A stretch of 39,517 nucleotides of DNA, taken from a virus. Positions 30,978-38,127 of this stretch are shown one piece after another. Each line of letters begins with the position of its first letter. Position 1 is the stretch's first letter. Below the pieces are notes generated by a model, which made no database searches, was not told the origin of the DNA, and saw only the letters and a list, made by a program, of their open reading frames with translations. The translations under genes and the position numbers were made by a program. Location of the stretch: positions 1-39,517 of the IMG/VR virus record IMGVR_UViG_3300042938_001824; one strand, given 5' to 3'.

Positions 30978-31014
30978 CTTGGCACACTTTCCCACATTCA
31001 TAAAGTGTGCCAAG
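30978..31014. promoter_or_regulatory. 13-bp perfect inverted repeat, candidate operator or hairpin
   Basis: CTTGGCACACTTT, an 11-nt spacer, then AAAGTGTGCCAAG. There is no T-run after it on either strand, so a terminator is unlikely. It could be a dimer-binding operator for the neighbouring HTH protein, or an RNA hairpin. Confidence 0.6.
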
Positions 31015-31203
31015 TGACACTCTCAATTTTGAGAATAAGCGGGAACTAGGAGCGGTTTAATATCAGGAAAAGAGTGATCTGAGCTTGCAACGCTTTCGCG
31101 ATGTGGTAAGCTTCTTTAGTGGTTCACGCTGTGAAGCGTCAGACCTGAGCGAGGCCGCGAGCCTTTCCGTTTTTCTCGAAACCATACTGGAATCGGGCGG
31201 GAA

Positions 31204-31239
31204 GTCCGTGCCGAAAATAGCACGCTTGGCGTGCATCCC
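31204..31239 (+). repeat. REP-like element, copy 1
   Basis: 36-bp element containing the hairpin GCACGC-TTG-GCGTGC, ending 7 bp before the next gene's ATG. About 29 of 36 bases match the copy at 32117-32152. Confidence 0.65.
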
Positions 31240-31246
31240 ACTGCCC

Positions 31247-32020
31247 ATGAAATCCGCCCCCATTCAATCCGCCCCCGTCTTCGCCACTCTTGATCTGGCA
31301 ATCCTTGCCACTCTTTCGAGTGACGCCATCAAATCACTCGCCATTGCAGAGTTCACTGCGTTCGATACTTTTTCTACTTCGCGACTGCCCTACATGGGTG
31401 CGATTCGTCATCACGCTTCCCGCGCTGGCTTGTCACTTGCTGACATCATCAAAACTCATGGCCCTTCCACCCGTAAAGCATTTGAAGATTCCAAATCATT
31501 CGCCGATATTCTAGCGGCCCTTGGTTCGCTCATAAGTCAGGCAACTTTCGAGAATATCAGTCGCGCTGAGTCTCGCGATTTGAGCGCGTATCTGGCAGCC
31601 ATTAAGAAAGAGACCGCTACGCTCGAAAAACTCGCGAAGTATCTCAGCGGCCCCTGTAAATTCCGCGCTGGCTGGATAGCCTACATCCTCGAAAAATTCG
31701 CGGCCCCCGTTACCATTGACGCTACGGCCCCCGCTACCGCTACGGCCCCCGCTACCGCTACGGCCCCCGCTACCGCTACGGCCCCCGCTACCGCTACGGC
31801 CCCCGCTACCGCTACGGCCCCCGCTACCGCTACGGCCCCCGCTACGGCCCCCGAAAAAATGACGGCCAAACAGCTTGTCGAATTCGTGGAAGCGGCCCTT
31901 TCCCGCATGAGCGACAAGCAAGCATTCGCGGCCCGCTCCATGCTCCATGAAATGACGGCCCCCGCTACCGTTAGCGCGGCCCCCATCGCTGATATCATTG
32001 AATTCAAGCAAGCGGCCTAA
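31247..32020 (+). CDS. Ala/Thr/Pro repeat protein of unknown function, cassette-like
   Basis: 257 aa from ATG 31247 (MKSAPIQSAPVFATLDLA); the ORF extends upstream but the extension crosses a REP-like hairpin. Residues 1-155 are helical with RLPYMGAIRHHASRAGLSLADI, possibly an HTH-like DNA- or protein-binding domain. About 160-205 is a seven-fold TAPATA repeat from an 18-bp DNA repeat. The C-terminal 50 residues have MTAKQLVEFVEAALSRMS and end in IIEFKQAA. Codon choice (many GGCCCC) looks unlike neighbours. It is flanked by similar 36-bp elements and followed by its own terminator, like a moron. Function unknown. Confidence 0.6.
   Translation: MKSAPIQSAPVFATLDLAILATLSSDAIKSLAIAEFTAFDTFSTSRLPYMGAIRHHASRAGLSLADIIKTHGPSTRKAFEDSKSFADILAALGSLISQATFENISRAESRDLSAYLAAIKKETATLEKLAKYLSGPCKFRAGWIAYILEKFAAPVTIDATAPATATAPATATAPATATAPATATAPATATAPATATAPATAPEKMTAKQLVEFVEAALSRMSDKQAFAARSMLHEMTAPATVSAAPIADIIEFKQAA
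31723..31852 (+). repeat. 18-bp tandem repeat (about seven copies) within the gene
   Basis: Period acggcccccgctaccgct, nearly perfect, encoding Thr-Ala-Pro-Ala-Thr-Ala. Expected to vary between strains. Confidence 0.9.
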
Positions 32021-32033
32021 ACTGCCAAGCCTG

Positions 32034-32066
32034 AAAAGGCCGCGCTCAAAAGAGCGCGGCCTTTTT
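32034..32066 (+). terminator. rho-independent terminator after the repeat-protein gene
   Basis: Perfect 10-bp stem GGCCGCGCTC / GAGCGCGGCC with an AAAA loop, flanked by A-run before and TTTTT after. It begins 13 bp after the stop codon. Confidence 0.92.
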
Positions 32067-32116
32067 AACGGCCCACGTTCCCGCCAGCCCGTCCGCAAGG
32101 ATGCGGCACAAGGTAG

Positions 32117-32152
32117 GTCCGTGCCCACGATAGCACGCTCGGCGTGCCTCCC
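32117..32152 (+). repeat. REP-like element, copy 2
   Basis: Contains GCACGC-TCG-GCGTGC; 36 bp aligned with the element before the repeat-protein gene. Confidence 0.65.
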
Positions 32153-32196
32153 CGTCCGCCGCTCTGCGGCACCAAGCTAGAATCATACCCACCCCC

Positions 32197-32211
32197 GCAC
32201 GCTCGGCGTGC
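32197..32211 (+). repeat. REP-like hairpin, copy 3
   Basis: GCACGC-TCG-GCGTGC, 6-bp arms, followed like copy 2 by CTCCCC. It lies 17 bp before the next gene. Confidence 0.65.
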
Positions 32212-32228
32212 CTCCCCCATCCCCGACT

Positions 32229-32666
32229 ATGAAATTCACGTTCGATCACCCACGCGGCTTCACCGCCCCTGCCTGCCATGACGACGCCTTCACCGCGCCC
32301 ATGAGCTACTCGGCGAATCTCGCCGACACGAACATCGCCATCAAAAGCAACGGCCAGCCGTTCTATCACGACGGCAAAGTTGTCCTGCTCTTTGCCCAGA
32401 AAGCCAGCCCTGGCACATTCGCCAGCCGCAAGGGCAAACTGCGCAAAGCCAGCGCCGTGGCGACCATCAAGTCCCAGCGCTGGTTCGCCCCCGAAGGCGA
32501 GGCCCATGCGCGGAAGATGGACCGATTCCAGCGCGGGTGGCTGGCCACCAAAGCCGGAGTCATGACCCGTCTGGTCGATCCCGCCACCGTGGCCACCACC
32601 CGTGAACCCGCCCGCAAGAAACCCCGCACCGCCGCCCAAATGGACCGCGCCCGCTGCACCGCTTAA
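32229..32666 (+). CDS. basic protein of unknown function
   Basis: 145 aa from ATG 32229 (MKFTFDHPRGF). The chain is rich in Ala, Lys and Arg, with a strongly basic C-terminus (REPARKKPRTAAQMDRARC). It includes NLADTNIAIKSNGQPFYHDG in a beta-like core. I do not recognise a family; nucleic-acid binding is a fair guess from charge alone. It is followed by a terminator 22 bp later. Confidence 0.6.
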   Translation: MKFTFDHPRGFTAPACHDDAFTAPMSYSANLADTNIAIKSNGQPFYHDGKVVLLFAQKASPGTFASRKGKLRKASAVATIKSQRWFAPEGEAHARKMDRFQRGWLATKAGVMTRLVDPATVATTREPARKKPRTAAQMDRARCTA

Positions 32667-32688
32667 TCTCACCCCACTCCAAACCCAC

Positions 32689-32720
32689 AGCCCGTCCGGC
32701 CCCCGCCGCACGGGCTTTTT
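32689..32720 (+). terminator. rho-independent terminator
   Basis: Stem AGCCCGT / ACGGGCT with an inner CGGC/GCCG pairing and CCCC loop, followed by TTTTT. It separates the basic-protein gene from the string of small genes to the right. Confidence 0.75.
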
Positions 32721-32758
32721 CATGCCCACAAGTCAGAGCCTTCACCCTTCATCCCTTC

Positions 32759-32974
32759 ATGAAACTCACCTATACCCCCGCCACCCGCAACGCCGTCGCC
32801 ATGCCCGAAAGCATCGGCGAAGAACCCGCCGTCCGTGCTCACGCCGCCAACATCCTGCGCAGCGCCCGCCGCCGTCAGGACGGCAGCCTGAAACCCCGCG
32901 AACTCCGCCCGCGCTCCGCTGGCAAAGCCGGCCTCTGGAAGCTGGCCCAAGGCTTCCTCCACCTCTGCTGGTAA
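32759..32974 (+). CDS. small basic unknown protein
   Basis: 71 aa, starting directly after a CTTCATC-type heptamer leader. Arg/Ala-rich helical sequence with ANILRSARRRQDGSLKPREL. No family recognised. Confidence 0.5.
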   Translation: MKLTYTPATRNAVAMPESIGEEPAVRAHAANILRSARRRQDGSLKPRELRPRSAGKAGLWKLAQGFLHLCW

Positions 32975-33018
32975 CCCATCAAGCTTCATCCTTCATCCTT
33001 CATCCTTCACCCTTTCCC

Positions 33019-33759
33019 ATGCCCCTCTACCTACACCTCTTCCACGGCAGATCTCACCCCGACGACCAACTCGATGACTGGGGCCGCGAAGGTCCCACCT
33101 TCGGCCCACTCGCCAGCATCAGCACAACCTACGGCTCTGCCCCCCGCCTGTTCTTCCCCGACGACTCCGAGGGTTACCTTACCGAGGTCGAAGGCCTCAT
33201 CTACTACGACGGCTACTACTACGGCGACCTGTCCCTGTTCGACAGCCCCAACTTCGAGGAAGCCACCGCGACCTTCTCCCAGCGCGAGGCCATCCCGCCC
33301 GGTATGCCCTGCCCACCCGACCCTGTGCCGCCCGAGCCCGACCGATTCCCCGTGCGTCAGATGGCAGAGATTCCTGCCCTGCAACGGACCGCGCTCTATG
33401 TGGCTGAGGTGGATAAAGTCGTCACCCCCGAAAACGAATGCGGCATCTTCGCCATCACCCCTGCCGCCGAGTCCCCGACGCTCGATGCCATGGACAAGGC
33501 CCTGATCGACTGCCTCGTCCGACTGCGTGACCAGCAATCCTTGGGCCGTGAGAATGACGACCTCATACAGCACGCTGTCAGCGCCCTGGCGGCCAAACTC
33601 GGCCCCTTCGACCCGACCGCAGGCTTCGATAGCGTCGAGCAGGCTGGCTACCTCATCCACGCCACCGCCAACCCCGCAGCCTCGGTCAAGGCCGTGATCG
33701 CCCACAACCTTGACCAAGGCGAGTTCGGCTTCTGCACCGGTCTCCTCATGGACTGGTAA
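33019..33759 (+). CDS. unknown acidic protein
   Basis: 246 aa from ATG 33019 (MPLYLHLFHGRSHPDDQLDDW), preceded by four TTCATCC heptamers; an upstream extension of the frame (from 32602) overlaps another gene and is rejected. N-terminal half Tyr/Asp-rich (GLIYYDGYYYGDLSLF). It includes a Pro-rich middle and a helical C-terminal part ending GFCTGLLMDW. No known domain recognised. Lying in the early-type arm, it could be a host-interaction protein, but nothing in the sequence says so. Confidence 0.6.
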   Translation: MPLYLHLFHGRSHPDDQLDDWGREGPTFGPLASISTTYGSAPRLFFPDDSEGYLTEVEGLIYYDGYYYGDLSLFDSPNFEEATATFSQREAIPPGMPCPPDPVPPEPDRFPVRQMAEIPALQRTALYVAEVDKVVTPENECGIFAITPAAESPTLDAMDKALIDCLVRLRDQQSLGRENDDLIQHAVSALAAKLGPFDPTAGFDSVEQAGYLIHATANPAASVKAVIAHNLDQGEFGFCTGLLMDW

Positions 33760-33804
33760 CCCCTCGTCATTCGTCATTCACCCCAACCCACCCCACCCAC
33801 CCAC

Positions 33805-33990
33805 ATGAAAGCAAGCATCCAAAACAACATCCTGAAAATCGAAATCCCGCTGAACGCACCGAAGATCTCCGCCTCCGGCAAGTCCTTCCTGCTCGCCAGC
33901 GACACCACCAAGAACGCCGCCGAATACACCGCTGACGATGGCAGCAAGAAGCAGGTCACCGTGGCCCTCAACGCCTACTACAAACCGTAA
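33805..33990 (+). CDS. small unknown protein
   Basis: 61 aa with alternating strand pattern (KASIQNNILKIEIPLNAPK, then VTVALNAYYKP), suggesting a small all-beta domain. It starts after a C-rich leader (ccccacccacccac) with no Shine-Dalgarno sequence. Function unknown. Confidence 0.5.
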   Translation: MKASIQNNILKIEIPLNAPKISASGKSFLLASDTTKNAAEYTADDGSKKQVTVALNAYYKP

Positions 33991-34202
33991 CGTCCAAGGG
34001 TGCTGGCTATGAGTTTTGGAGACTGAACGTGTTCTCCAGCACCTACTTCCATGAACCGTTGAACCTCCCGCCGCAGCGTCACGCGTCCGCCTCACGGCGG
34101 CGCGTTGACGTCTGCCGTTGCTTTGTCCGAGTTTGTCACACATTGTTAAAAAACTGTTTCAGTTACACATCTTCATCCTTCCACCCTCCACGCCCTACCC
34201 TT
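33991..34202. other. 212-bp intergenic region with a strong hairpin
   Basis: No gene is supported. It contains GGTGCTGG (33999) complementary to CCAGCACC (34036), and the 18-bp imperfect hairpin at 34073-34115. Later come two attempts at TTG-rich promoter sequence and a cttcatccttcc leader before the next ATG. Confidence 0.45.
34073..34115. promoter_or_regulatory. 18-bp imperfect hairpin, candidate structured element
   Basis: Arms GCAG / CTGC, CGTCA / TGACG, CGCG / CGCG and CCGCC / GGCGG pair around a TCAC loop with three single-base bulges. It also contains CGCGTTGACG, the core word of the minus-strand pre-start motif, here on the plus strand and 93 bp from the next start. Confidence 0.5.
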
Positions 34203-35177
34203 ATGGCCCTTCCCCTGTCCCAAACCACCCTGCTCGCCCGCCAAAAGTTCTCTCTCTTCGGCAACAACGTCAAAGACGACGACCTCACCGCTGAGGTCCA
34301 CATCAAGCATTCCATGAGCGACAAAGCCGGGAAATACACCCGCTGTCTCCTCCCCGCTGACTGCCTGAAACCCATCCGCGACATCCGCAGCGCAGCCCGC
34401 AGCGATCACGAAAAGCAGACGATGGTCACCCCCTTCGGCAGCATCCTGCCCGCCACCCGTTCGGAGAACTACCTGCGCTCCATGACCGCATGGAAGGTGC
34501 AGTGGGACGGTGCCGTGCGCCGCTTCATCGACAATTACGCCAGCTACAAGCAGCGTGCCCGACTGGAGATCCTCAAGGATGCCTACCGCGAAGAGGACTA
34601 CCCTTCGTCGTCCCAGCTCCCCGACCTGTTCTGCTTTGACTTCGGTTTGCTGCCGCTGCCCAACCCCGATGCGTTGGATGGTGTTCCCGGCCTGAGCGAT
34701 GCCCGTGTGCAGATGCTCAAAGACCAGCTCGCAAGTGCTGCCGAGTTGGCTGGCACTCAAGCCCGCAATCAACTCATGGAGCGCATCACCGACAAGATCA
34801 ACCGCCTGTTCCAAACGCTTTACGAGGCCGGTCCAGACGGACAGCCGCGCCTCAAGCCCAGCCCGCAGATTCACAGCTCCACGCTCGATAACCTGAACGA
34901 GATCCTGGAACTGGCTCCCAGCTACAACATGACGGATGACAGCCGGATCTCCCGTCTGGTGAACGATGCCCGACGGATGTTGAACCGAACCAAGGATGAC
35001 CTGCGCGACAGCGCCGTGGCCCGCACTGCCACCGCAGCCGCCCTAACCACCCTGAGCAGCACCTACGGCCTCAACTTGGCCCCGCGCAAGCTCGCCGCCC
35101 CATCTACGCCCCCCCGCAGCACCACACCGCCCCCAACCAACAGTGCATCATCCCCCACCGCCGCGATGGCCGCTTAA
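34203..35177 (+). CDS. DUF3150-like protein
   Basis: 324 aa from ATG 34203 (MALPLSQTTLLARQKFSLFG). The order CLKPIRDIRSAARSDHE, TPFGSILPATRSENYL, YKQRARLEILKDAYREEDYP then FDFGLLPLPNPDAL resembles the DUF3150 family, known from phage and plasmid gene clusters often alongside AAA ATPases. Function of the family is unknown to me. The C-terminus is a long, disordered Ser/Thr/Pro tail (TTPPPTNSASSPTAAMAA). Its start follows cttcatccttcc without a Shine-Dalgarno sequence. Confidence 0.65.
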   Translation: MALPLSQTTLLARQKFSLFGNNVKDDDLTAEVHIKHSMSDKAGKYTRCLLPADCLKPIRDIRSAARSDHEKQTMVTPFGSILPATRSENYLRSMTAWKVQWDGAVRRFIDNYASYKQRARLEILKDAYREEDYPSSSQLPDLFCFDFGLLPLPNPDALDGVPGLSDARVQMLKDQLASAAELAGTQARNQLMERITDKINRLFQTLYEAGPDGQPRLKPSPQIHSSTLDNLNEILELAPSYNMTDDSRISRLVNDARRMLNRTKDDLRDSAVARTATAAALTTLSSTYGLNLAPRKLAAPSTPPRSTTPPPTNSASSPTAAMAA

Positions 35178-35227
35178 CCGATTCATCCTTAATCCCTTAT
35201 ACTTAATCCTTCACCATTCCTCCGTTT

Positions 35228-35527
35228 ATGCTCGCCTGTCACACACCACCTCGTAAAGCTCCTGACCGCATCCACCGCAGCCTAACCGATGCCAGCCTGC
35301 AAGCCGCTAGCACCGGCGTGTCCCAACGCTACCGACCACCCGCCGCGTTTGTATTCATGGGCCGCGAAGGCGACTCCGTCTCCATCTCCTCTGATGGCTT
35401 CGTCCGCCGCGTCCGCGTCTATGATCGGCCAAGCACCCAATGGGTCTGGTTACACTGCGCCGCCTTTCCCGCCAGCGCAGTCGCGAAACTCCCCTTACCC
35501 GCAGCGGCCAGCCTGCCGATTTTTTAA
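35228..35527 (+). CDS. small unknown protein
   Basis: 99 aa; central beta-rich part FVFMGREGDSVSISSDGFVRR and RVYDRPSTQWVWLHCAAF. It resembles a small SH3- or OB-sized barrel, but no family is recognised. The N-terminal 40 residues are basic and Pro/Ser-rich and may not all be translated. Confidence 0.45.
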   Translation: MLACHTPPRKAPDRIHRSLTDASLQAASTGVSQRYRPPAAFVFMGREGDSVSISSDGFVRRVRVYDRPSTQWVWLHCAAFPASAVAKLPLPAAASLPIF

Positions 35528-35612
35528 TTGTTGATAGATCAATTTTTTAATTCTCGTTAATTTTTATTATTTAAGATAAATTAAATATTAATTAAATTTA
35601 ACTAATAACATC
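35528..35612. other. extremely AT-rich 85-bp island
   Basis: This gap is well over 80% A+T in a GC-rich genome. It contains TTTTTTAATTG, a near-palindrome TTGATAGATCAA, and a long run of AATTAAATATTAATTAAATT ending 7 bp before the next ATG. It could be a strong promoter, a replication-origin-like unwinding element or a remnant of insertion. Base composition is all I can show. Confidence 0.45.
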
Positions 35613-35846
35613 ATGACCTTAATGATAGCTAACGGCAGCGTCCGCGCCCTGTGGACCGACGCCATTCCCTTGCGCGATCTCGGCCCCTGCCAAGTCGAGC
35701 GCGCTTCCACGGTGGATTTCAACCCCACTTCCCAGGAATGGGAAGTCCGCGTCCACGCTGAACGCCCGCCTCTCTTCTGCCATCCCGACCGCAGCGCCTG
35801 CCTGCAATGGGAAACCGACCACGATCACCTCCTCCTCGCTCAATAA
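35613..35846 (+). CDS. small unknown protein
   Basis: 77 aa from ATG 35613, right after the AT-rich island. Acidic/Trp-containing, with WTDAIPLRDLGPCQVERAST and HAERPPLFCHPDRSACLQWE; two Cys. No family recognised. The following gene starts 33 bp later after ccccatcccacttcatccc-type sequence. Confidence 0.5.
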   Translation: MTLMIANGSVRALWTDAIPLRDLGPCQVERASTVDFNPTSQEWEVRVHAERPPLFCHPDRSACLQWETDHDHLLLAQ

Positions 35847-35879
35847 CCTCCTAACTCCTAACCCCTCACCCTTCATCCC

Positions 35880-36335
35880 ATGTCCCACATCACCACCATC
35901 AAGCTCCAGATCAAAGACCTCACCACCCTCGAAGCCGCCTGCGCTGAACTCGGTGCCCAACTCGTCCGCAACATCCCGACCTACAACTGGTATGGAAGGA
36001 AGGTCGGAGATGAACCCCTGCCGGAAGGCATGTTGCTCTCCGATCTCGGCAAGTGCGACCATGTCATCCGCCTCCCTGGCGTGCATTACGAGGTTGGCGT
36101 CGTCGCCAGCCGCACCACCACCGGCAACTACACGCTTGCTTGGGACTTCTTTGGCAGCGGCAAAAACCCGGCACACGACGGCCTGAAACTCAAGGCCCGC
36201 TTTGGCGATGCCCTCGTCAAACTCCAGGACGCCTATGGCGCCCAGACCGCCATGCAGATGCTCCGCCAGAAAGGCTACACACCCATCCGCAAAACCCTAC
36301 CCAACGGGGCCATCCAAGTCACCTGCGCCGCCTAA
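35880..36335 (+). CDS. ycf35-like: DUF1257 family protein (Ycf35-like)
   Basis: 151 aa starting MSHITTIKLQIKDLTTLEAA, the unmistakable DUF1257 N-terminus (MSHFxTIKxQIxD). The rest follows the family plan: IPTYNWYGRKVGDEPLPEGM, CDHVIRLPGVHYEVGVVAS, then LKARFGDALVKLQDAYGAQTAM. In cyanobacteria and plastids the family is Ycf35, of unclear function. Its usual neighbours are a DUF2997 protein (here the next gene) and a Ycf46-type ATPase (here at 38707). The three probably work together, but their biochemical role is unknown. Confidence 0.88.
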   Translation: MSHITTIKLQIKDLTTLEAACAELGAQLVRNIPTYNWYGRKVGDEPLPEGMLLSDLGKCDHVIRLPGVHYEVGVVASRTTTGNYTLAWDFFGSGKNPAHDGLKLKARFGDALVKLQDAYGAQTAMQMLRQKGYTPIRKTLPNGAIQVTCAA

Positions 36336-36369
36336 CCTTCATCCTTCGTCCTTCACCCCTCATCCTTTA

Positions 36370-36558
36370 ATGAAAACCATCACCATCACCCTACACAACG
36401 GCACCACCGTCGTGGAAACCAGCGGCTTCAAAGGCAAGTCCTGCCAAAGCACCACCGCCCAGATCGAGGCTGCTCTCGGCGTCGTCACTGCGGTTAAAAA
36501 GAAACCCGAGTTCCACAGTCAGGCCACCACCGCCACCTATCAAAACGCCAACGCTTAA
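36370..36558 (+). CDS. DUF2997 family protein
   Basis: 62 aa. MKTITITLHNGTTVVETSG followed by FKGKSCQSTTAQIEAALG matches DUF2997, where a strand with a 'T.VET.GF.G..C......E..LG' pattern is conserved, including this Cys. Such proteins are typically next to DUF1257, as here (34 bp upstream). A partner role for the adjacent protein is the standard inference from gene neighbourhood. Leader: heptamers (cttcatccttcgtcc) then tttaatg. Confidence 0.8.
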   Translation: MKTITITLHNGTTVVETSGFKGKSCQSTTAQIEAALGVVTAVKKKPEFHSQATTATYQNANA

Positions 36559-36561
36559 ACC

Positions 36562-36897
36562 ATGGACACCACCACCATCGACGCCTTGATCAAAACCAAG
36601 GCACAGGCACAGGCAGAGACCGATATGCGGGATCTGCGCAATCTCATCCATAGCTGGCAGTCCACCCACCCGACCGCTAAGCCCGACCAATCTGGCTGGC
36701 TGGATTTTCACTACAGCAACATGAGGGTGAATGACTATGCCGCTAAATCCCTGAAAGGGCCCAATGCACACACCCACCGTGAGACCATTAACAAAGGTCT
36801 CTCAAGCCTGATGCACTACTACCAAACCGACCGCGTCAATTTCCTCATCAGTGAGATGACCGCCGATCTGCTCTCCAAAGTCTCCCTCCTTGGCTAA
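36562..36897 (+). CDS. small unknown helical protein
   Basis: 111 aa beginning three bases after the DUF2997 stop. Mostly helical: IDALIKTKAQAQAETDMRDL, then MRVNDYAAKSLKGPNAHTH, and a Leu-rich C-terminus. No family recognised, but the tight packing with DUF1257/DUF2997 suggests the same module. Confidence 0.55.
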   Translation: MDTTTIDALIKTKAQAQAETDMRDLRNLIHSWQSTHPTAKPDQSGWLDFHYSNMRVNDYAAKSLKGPNAHTHRETINKGLSSLMHYYQTDRVNFLISEMTADLLSKVSLLG

Positions 36898-36948
36898 CCC
36901 CATATCAGTTCCCCACCCTTCATCCTTTCTTCCTTCATCCTTTCTTCC

Positions 36949-38037
36949 ATGACCACCACTCTCTACAACCGCCAAGCTGGCAGTGACAAGGTTTACCAAG
37001 TCACCATCCAGCCGATCAGCCTCGGCACGGCCATCGTCACCTTTGCCTATGGCCGCCGGGGCAGCACCCTGGCCACCGGCACCAAGACCCCGGAACCCGT
37101 GCGTGACGCCGTCGCCCTGGACATCGCCCAGAAACTCATCCGCTCCAAGCAGGCAGGCGGCTACGTCATCGCCACCGATGGCCAGACCGCCGCCGCCGTG
37201 GCCCCACCCGTCAGCAGCACCCCGGCACCCGAACCGACCCTGCCCATGCTGCTCAACAGCATCACCGATCTGGAGATGACCAAGCTCCTGCTCAATGACC
37301 TCTACTGCGCCCAGCAGAAATACGATGGCAAACGCATGACGCTCACCCTCAGCAGTGTCGGCGGCAAAGGTGTCGTCACCGCACTCAACAAACGCGGCCT
37401 GCCCTGTGGCTTTCCCGCCACCGTCCAACGCGCCATGCTTGGCCTCGACCACCAATGCGTGATCGACGGCGAAATGGTGGGCGATACCTTCCACGCCTTC
37501 GACCTGCTCAGCTTCGACAACGTGGACTACCGCCACCACTCCTACTCCGCACGGTTCAGCCTGCTCTACGAACTCCTGACCGACGATGGAGGCAACTGCC
37601 AAACCTACCTGAACTGCGTCGATTGCGAAGAGGACTACGAAGGCAAGCAAGCCCTGCTGGATCAACTCCGCGAAGACAACGCCGAAGGCATCGTCTTCAA
37701 AGACCTGCACGCCCGGTGGTCCAGCAGCCGTCCGAATACGGGCGGCCCGGCCCTCAAGTTCAAGTTCACCGAGACCGCCAGCTTCATCACGGGATCTCCC
37801 AACATCCTGCGCAGCGTGCCCCTCTTCCTCTACTCCGGCGGTCCCGTCCTGCGTCCTGTGGGCAACGTCACCATTCCGCCCAACCACACCGTCCCTGCCA
37901 ATGGCTCCATTGTCGAGGTCCGCTACCTCTACGCTTTCCCAGGCGGCAGCGTCTTCCAACCGGTCTATCTCGGCCAGCGCGACGACGTCACCCGCCGGGA
38001 ATGCCACGTCTCCCAACTCAAACTCAAAGCCGCTTAA
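36949..38037 (+). CDS. WGR domain fused to an ATP-dependent DNA ligase
   Basis: 362 aa. Residues 1-75 are a WGR-type domain (LYNRQAGSDKVYQVTI, IVTFAYGRRGSTLATG). Residues about 115-362 are a nucleotidyltransferase ligase. Motif I is QKYDGKR with the candidate lysyl-AMP Lys at 124. Motif III includes CVIDGEMVGDTFHAFDLL, motif IV is AEGIVFKDLH, and motif V is LKFKF near 270. A C-terminal OB-like part (GSIVEVRYLYAFPGGSVFQP) completes the ligase fold. It would seal DNA nicks using ATP. WGR domains bind DNA or proteins in eukaryotic PARPs and in bacterial fusions; here it may guide the ligase to its site. Confidence 0.85.
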   Translation: MTTTLYNRQAGSDKVYQVTIQPISLGTAIVTFAYGRRGSTLATGTKTPEPVRDAVALDIAQKLIRSKQAGGYVIATDGQTAAAVAPPVSSTPAPEPTLPMLLNSITDLEMTKLLLNDLYCAQQKYDGKRMTLTLSSVGGKGVVTALNKRGLPCGFPATVQRAMLGLDHQCVIDGEMVGDTFHAFDLLSFDNVDYRHHSYSARFSLLYELLTDDGGNCQTYLNCVDCEEDYEGKQALLDQLREDNAEGIVFKDLHARWSSSRPNTGGPALKFKFTETASFITGSPNILRSVPLFLYSGGPVLRPVGNVTIPPNHTVPANGSIVEVRYLYAFPGGSVFQPVYLGQRDDVTRRECHVSQLKLKAA

Positions 38038-38127
38038 TCAGTTCCCAGTTCCCAGTTCTCAGTTCTCAGTTCCCCGTTTCATTCTTCATCCTTCATCCTT
38101 CATCCTTCATCCCTCTTCCTTCTAACT
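38038..38127 (+). repeat. longest heptamer array, mixed heptamer types
   Basis: 90-bp junction: AGTTCCC/AGTTCTC heptamers (38041-38078) followed by four TTCATCC copies, leading to tctaactATG. Several heptamer types occur side by side in one leader. Confidence 0.75.

Larger units (their letters stand above)
30823..31246. other. 424-bp intergenic region with inverted repeats
   Basis: No gene is supported here. It holds further heptamers (30830-30862) and an AT-richer stretch around 30920-30950 with gaaatatacttatacataag. There is a perfect 13-bp inverted repeat at 30978-31014 and a small hairpin TCTCAA-tt-TTGAGA at 31021-31034. The hairpin TTCACgctGTGAA lies near 31120, and a REP-like hairpin at 31220-31234 just before the next gene. 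Promoters for the regulator's neighbours are likely here but not pinned down. Confidence 0.5.

Noticed and set aside
36802-38016. 404-codon minus-strand ORF
   Set aside because: Antisense to the WGR-ligase gene, whose nucleotidyltransferase motifs are clearly readable on the plus strand.
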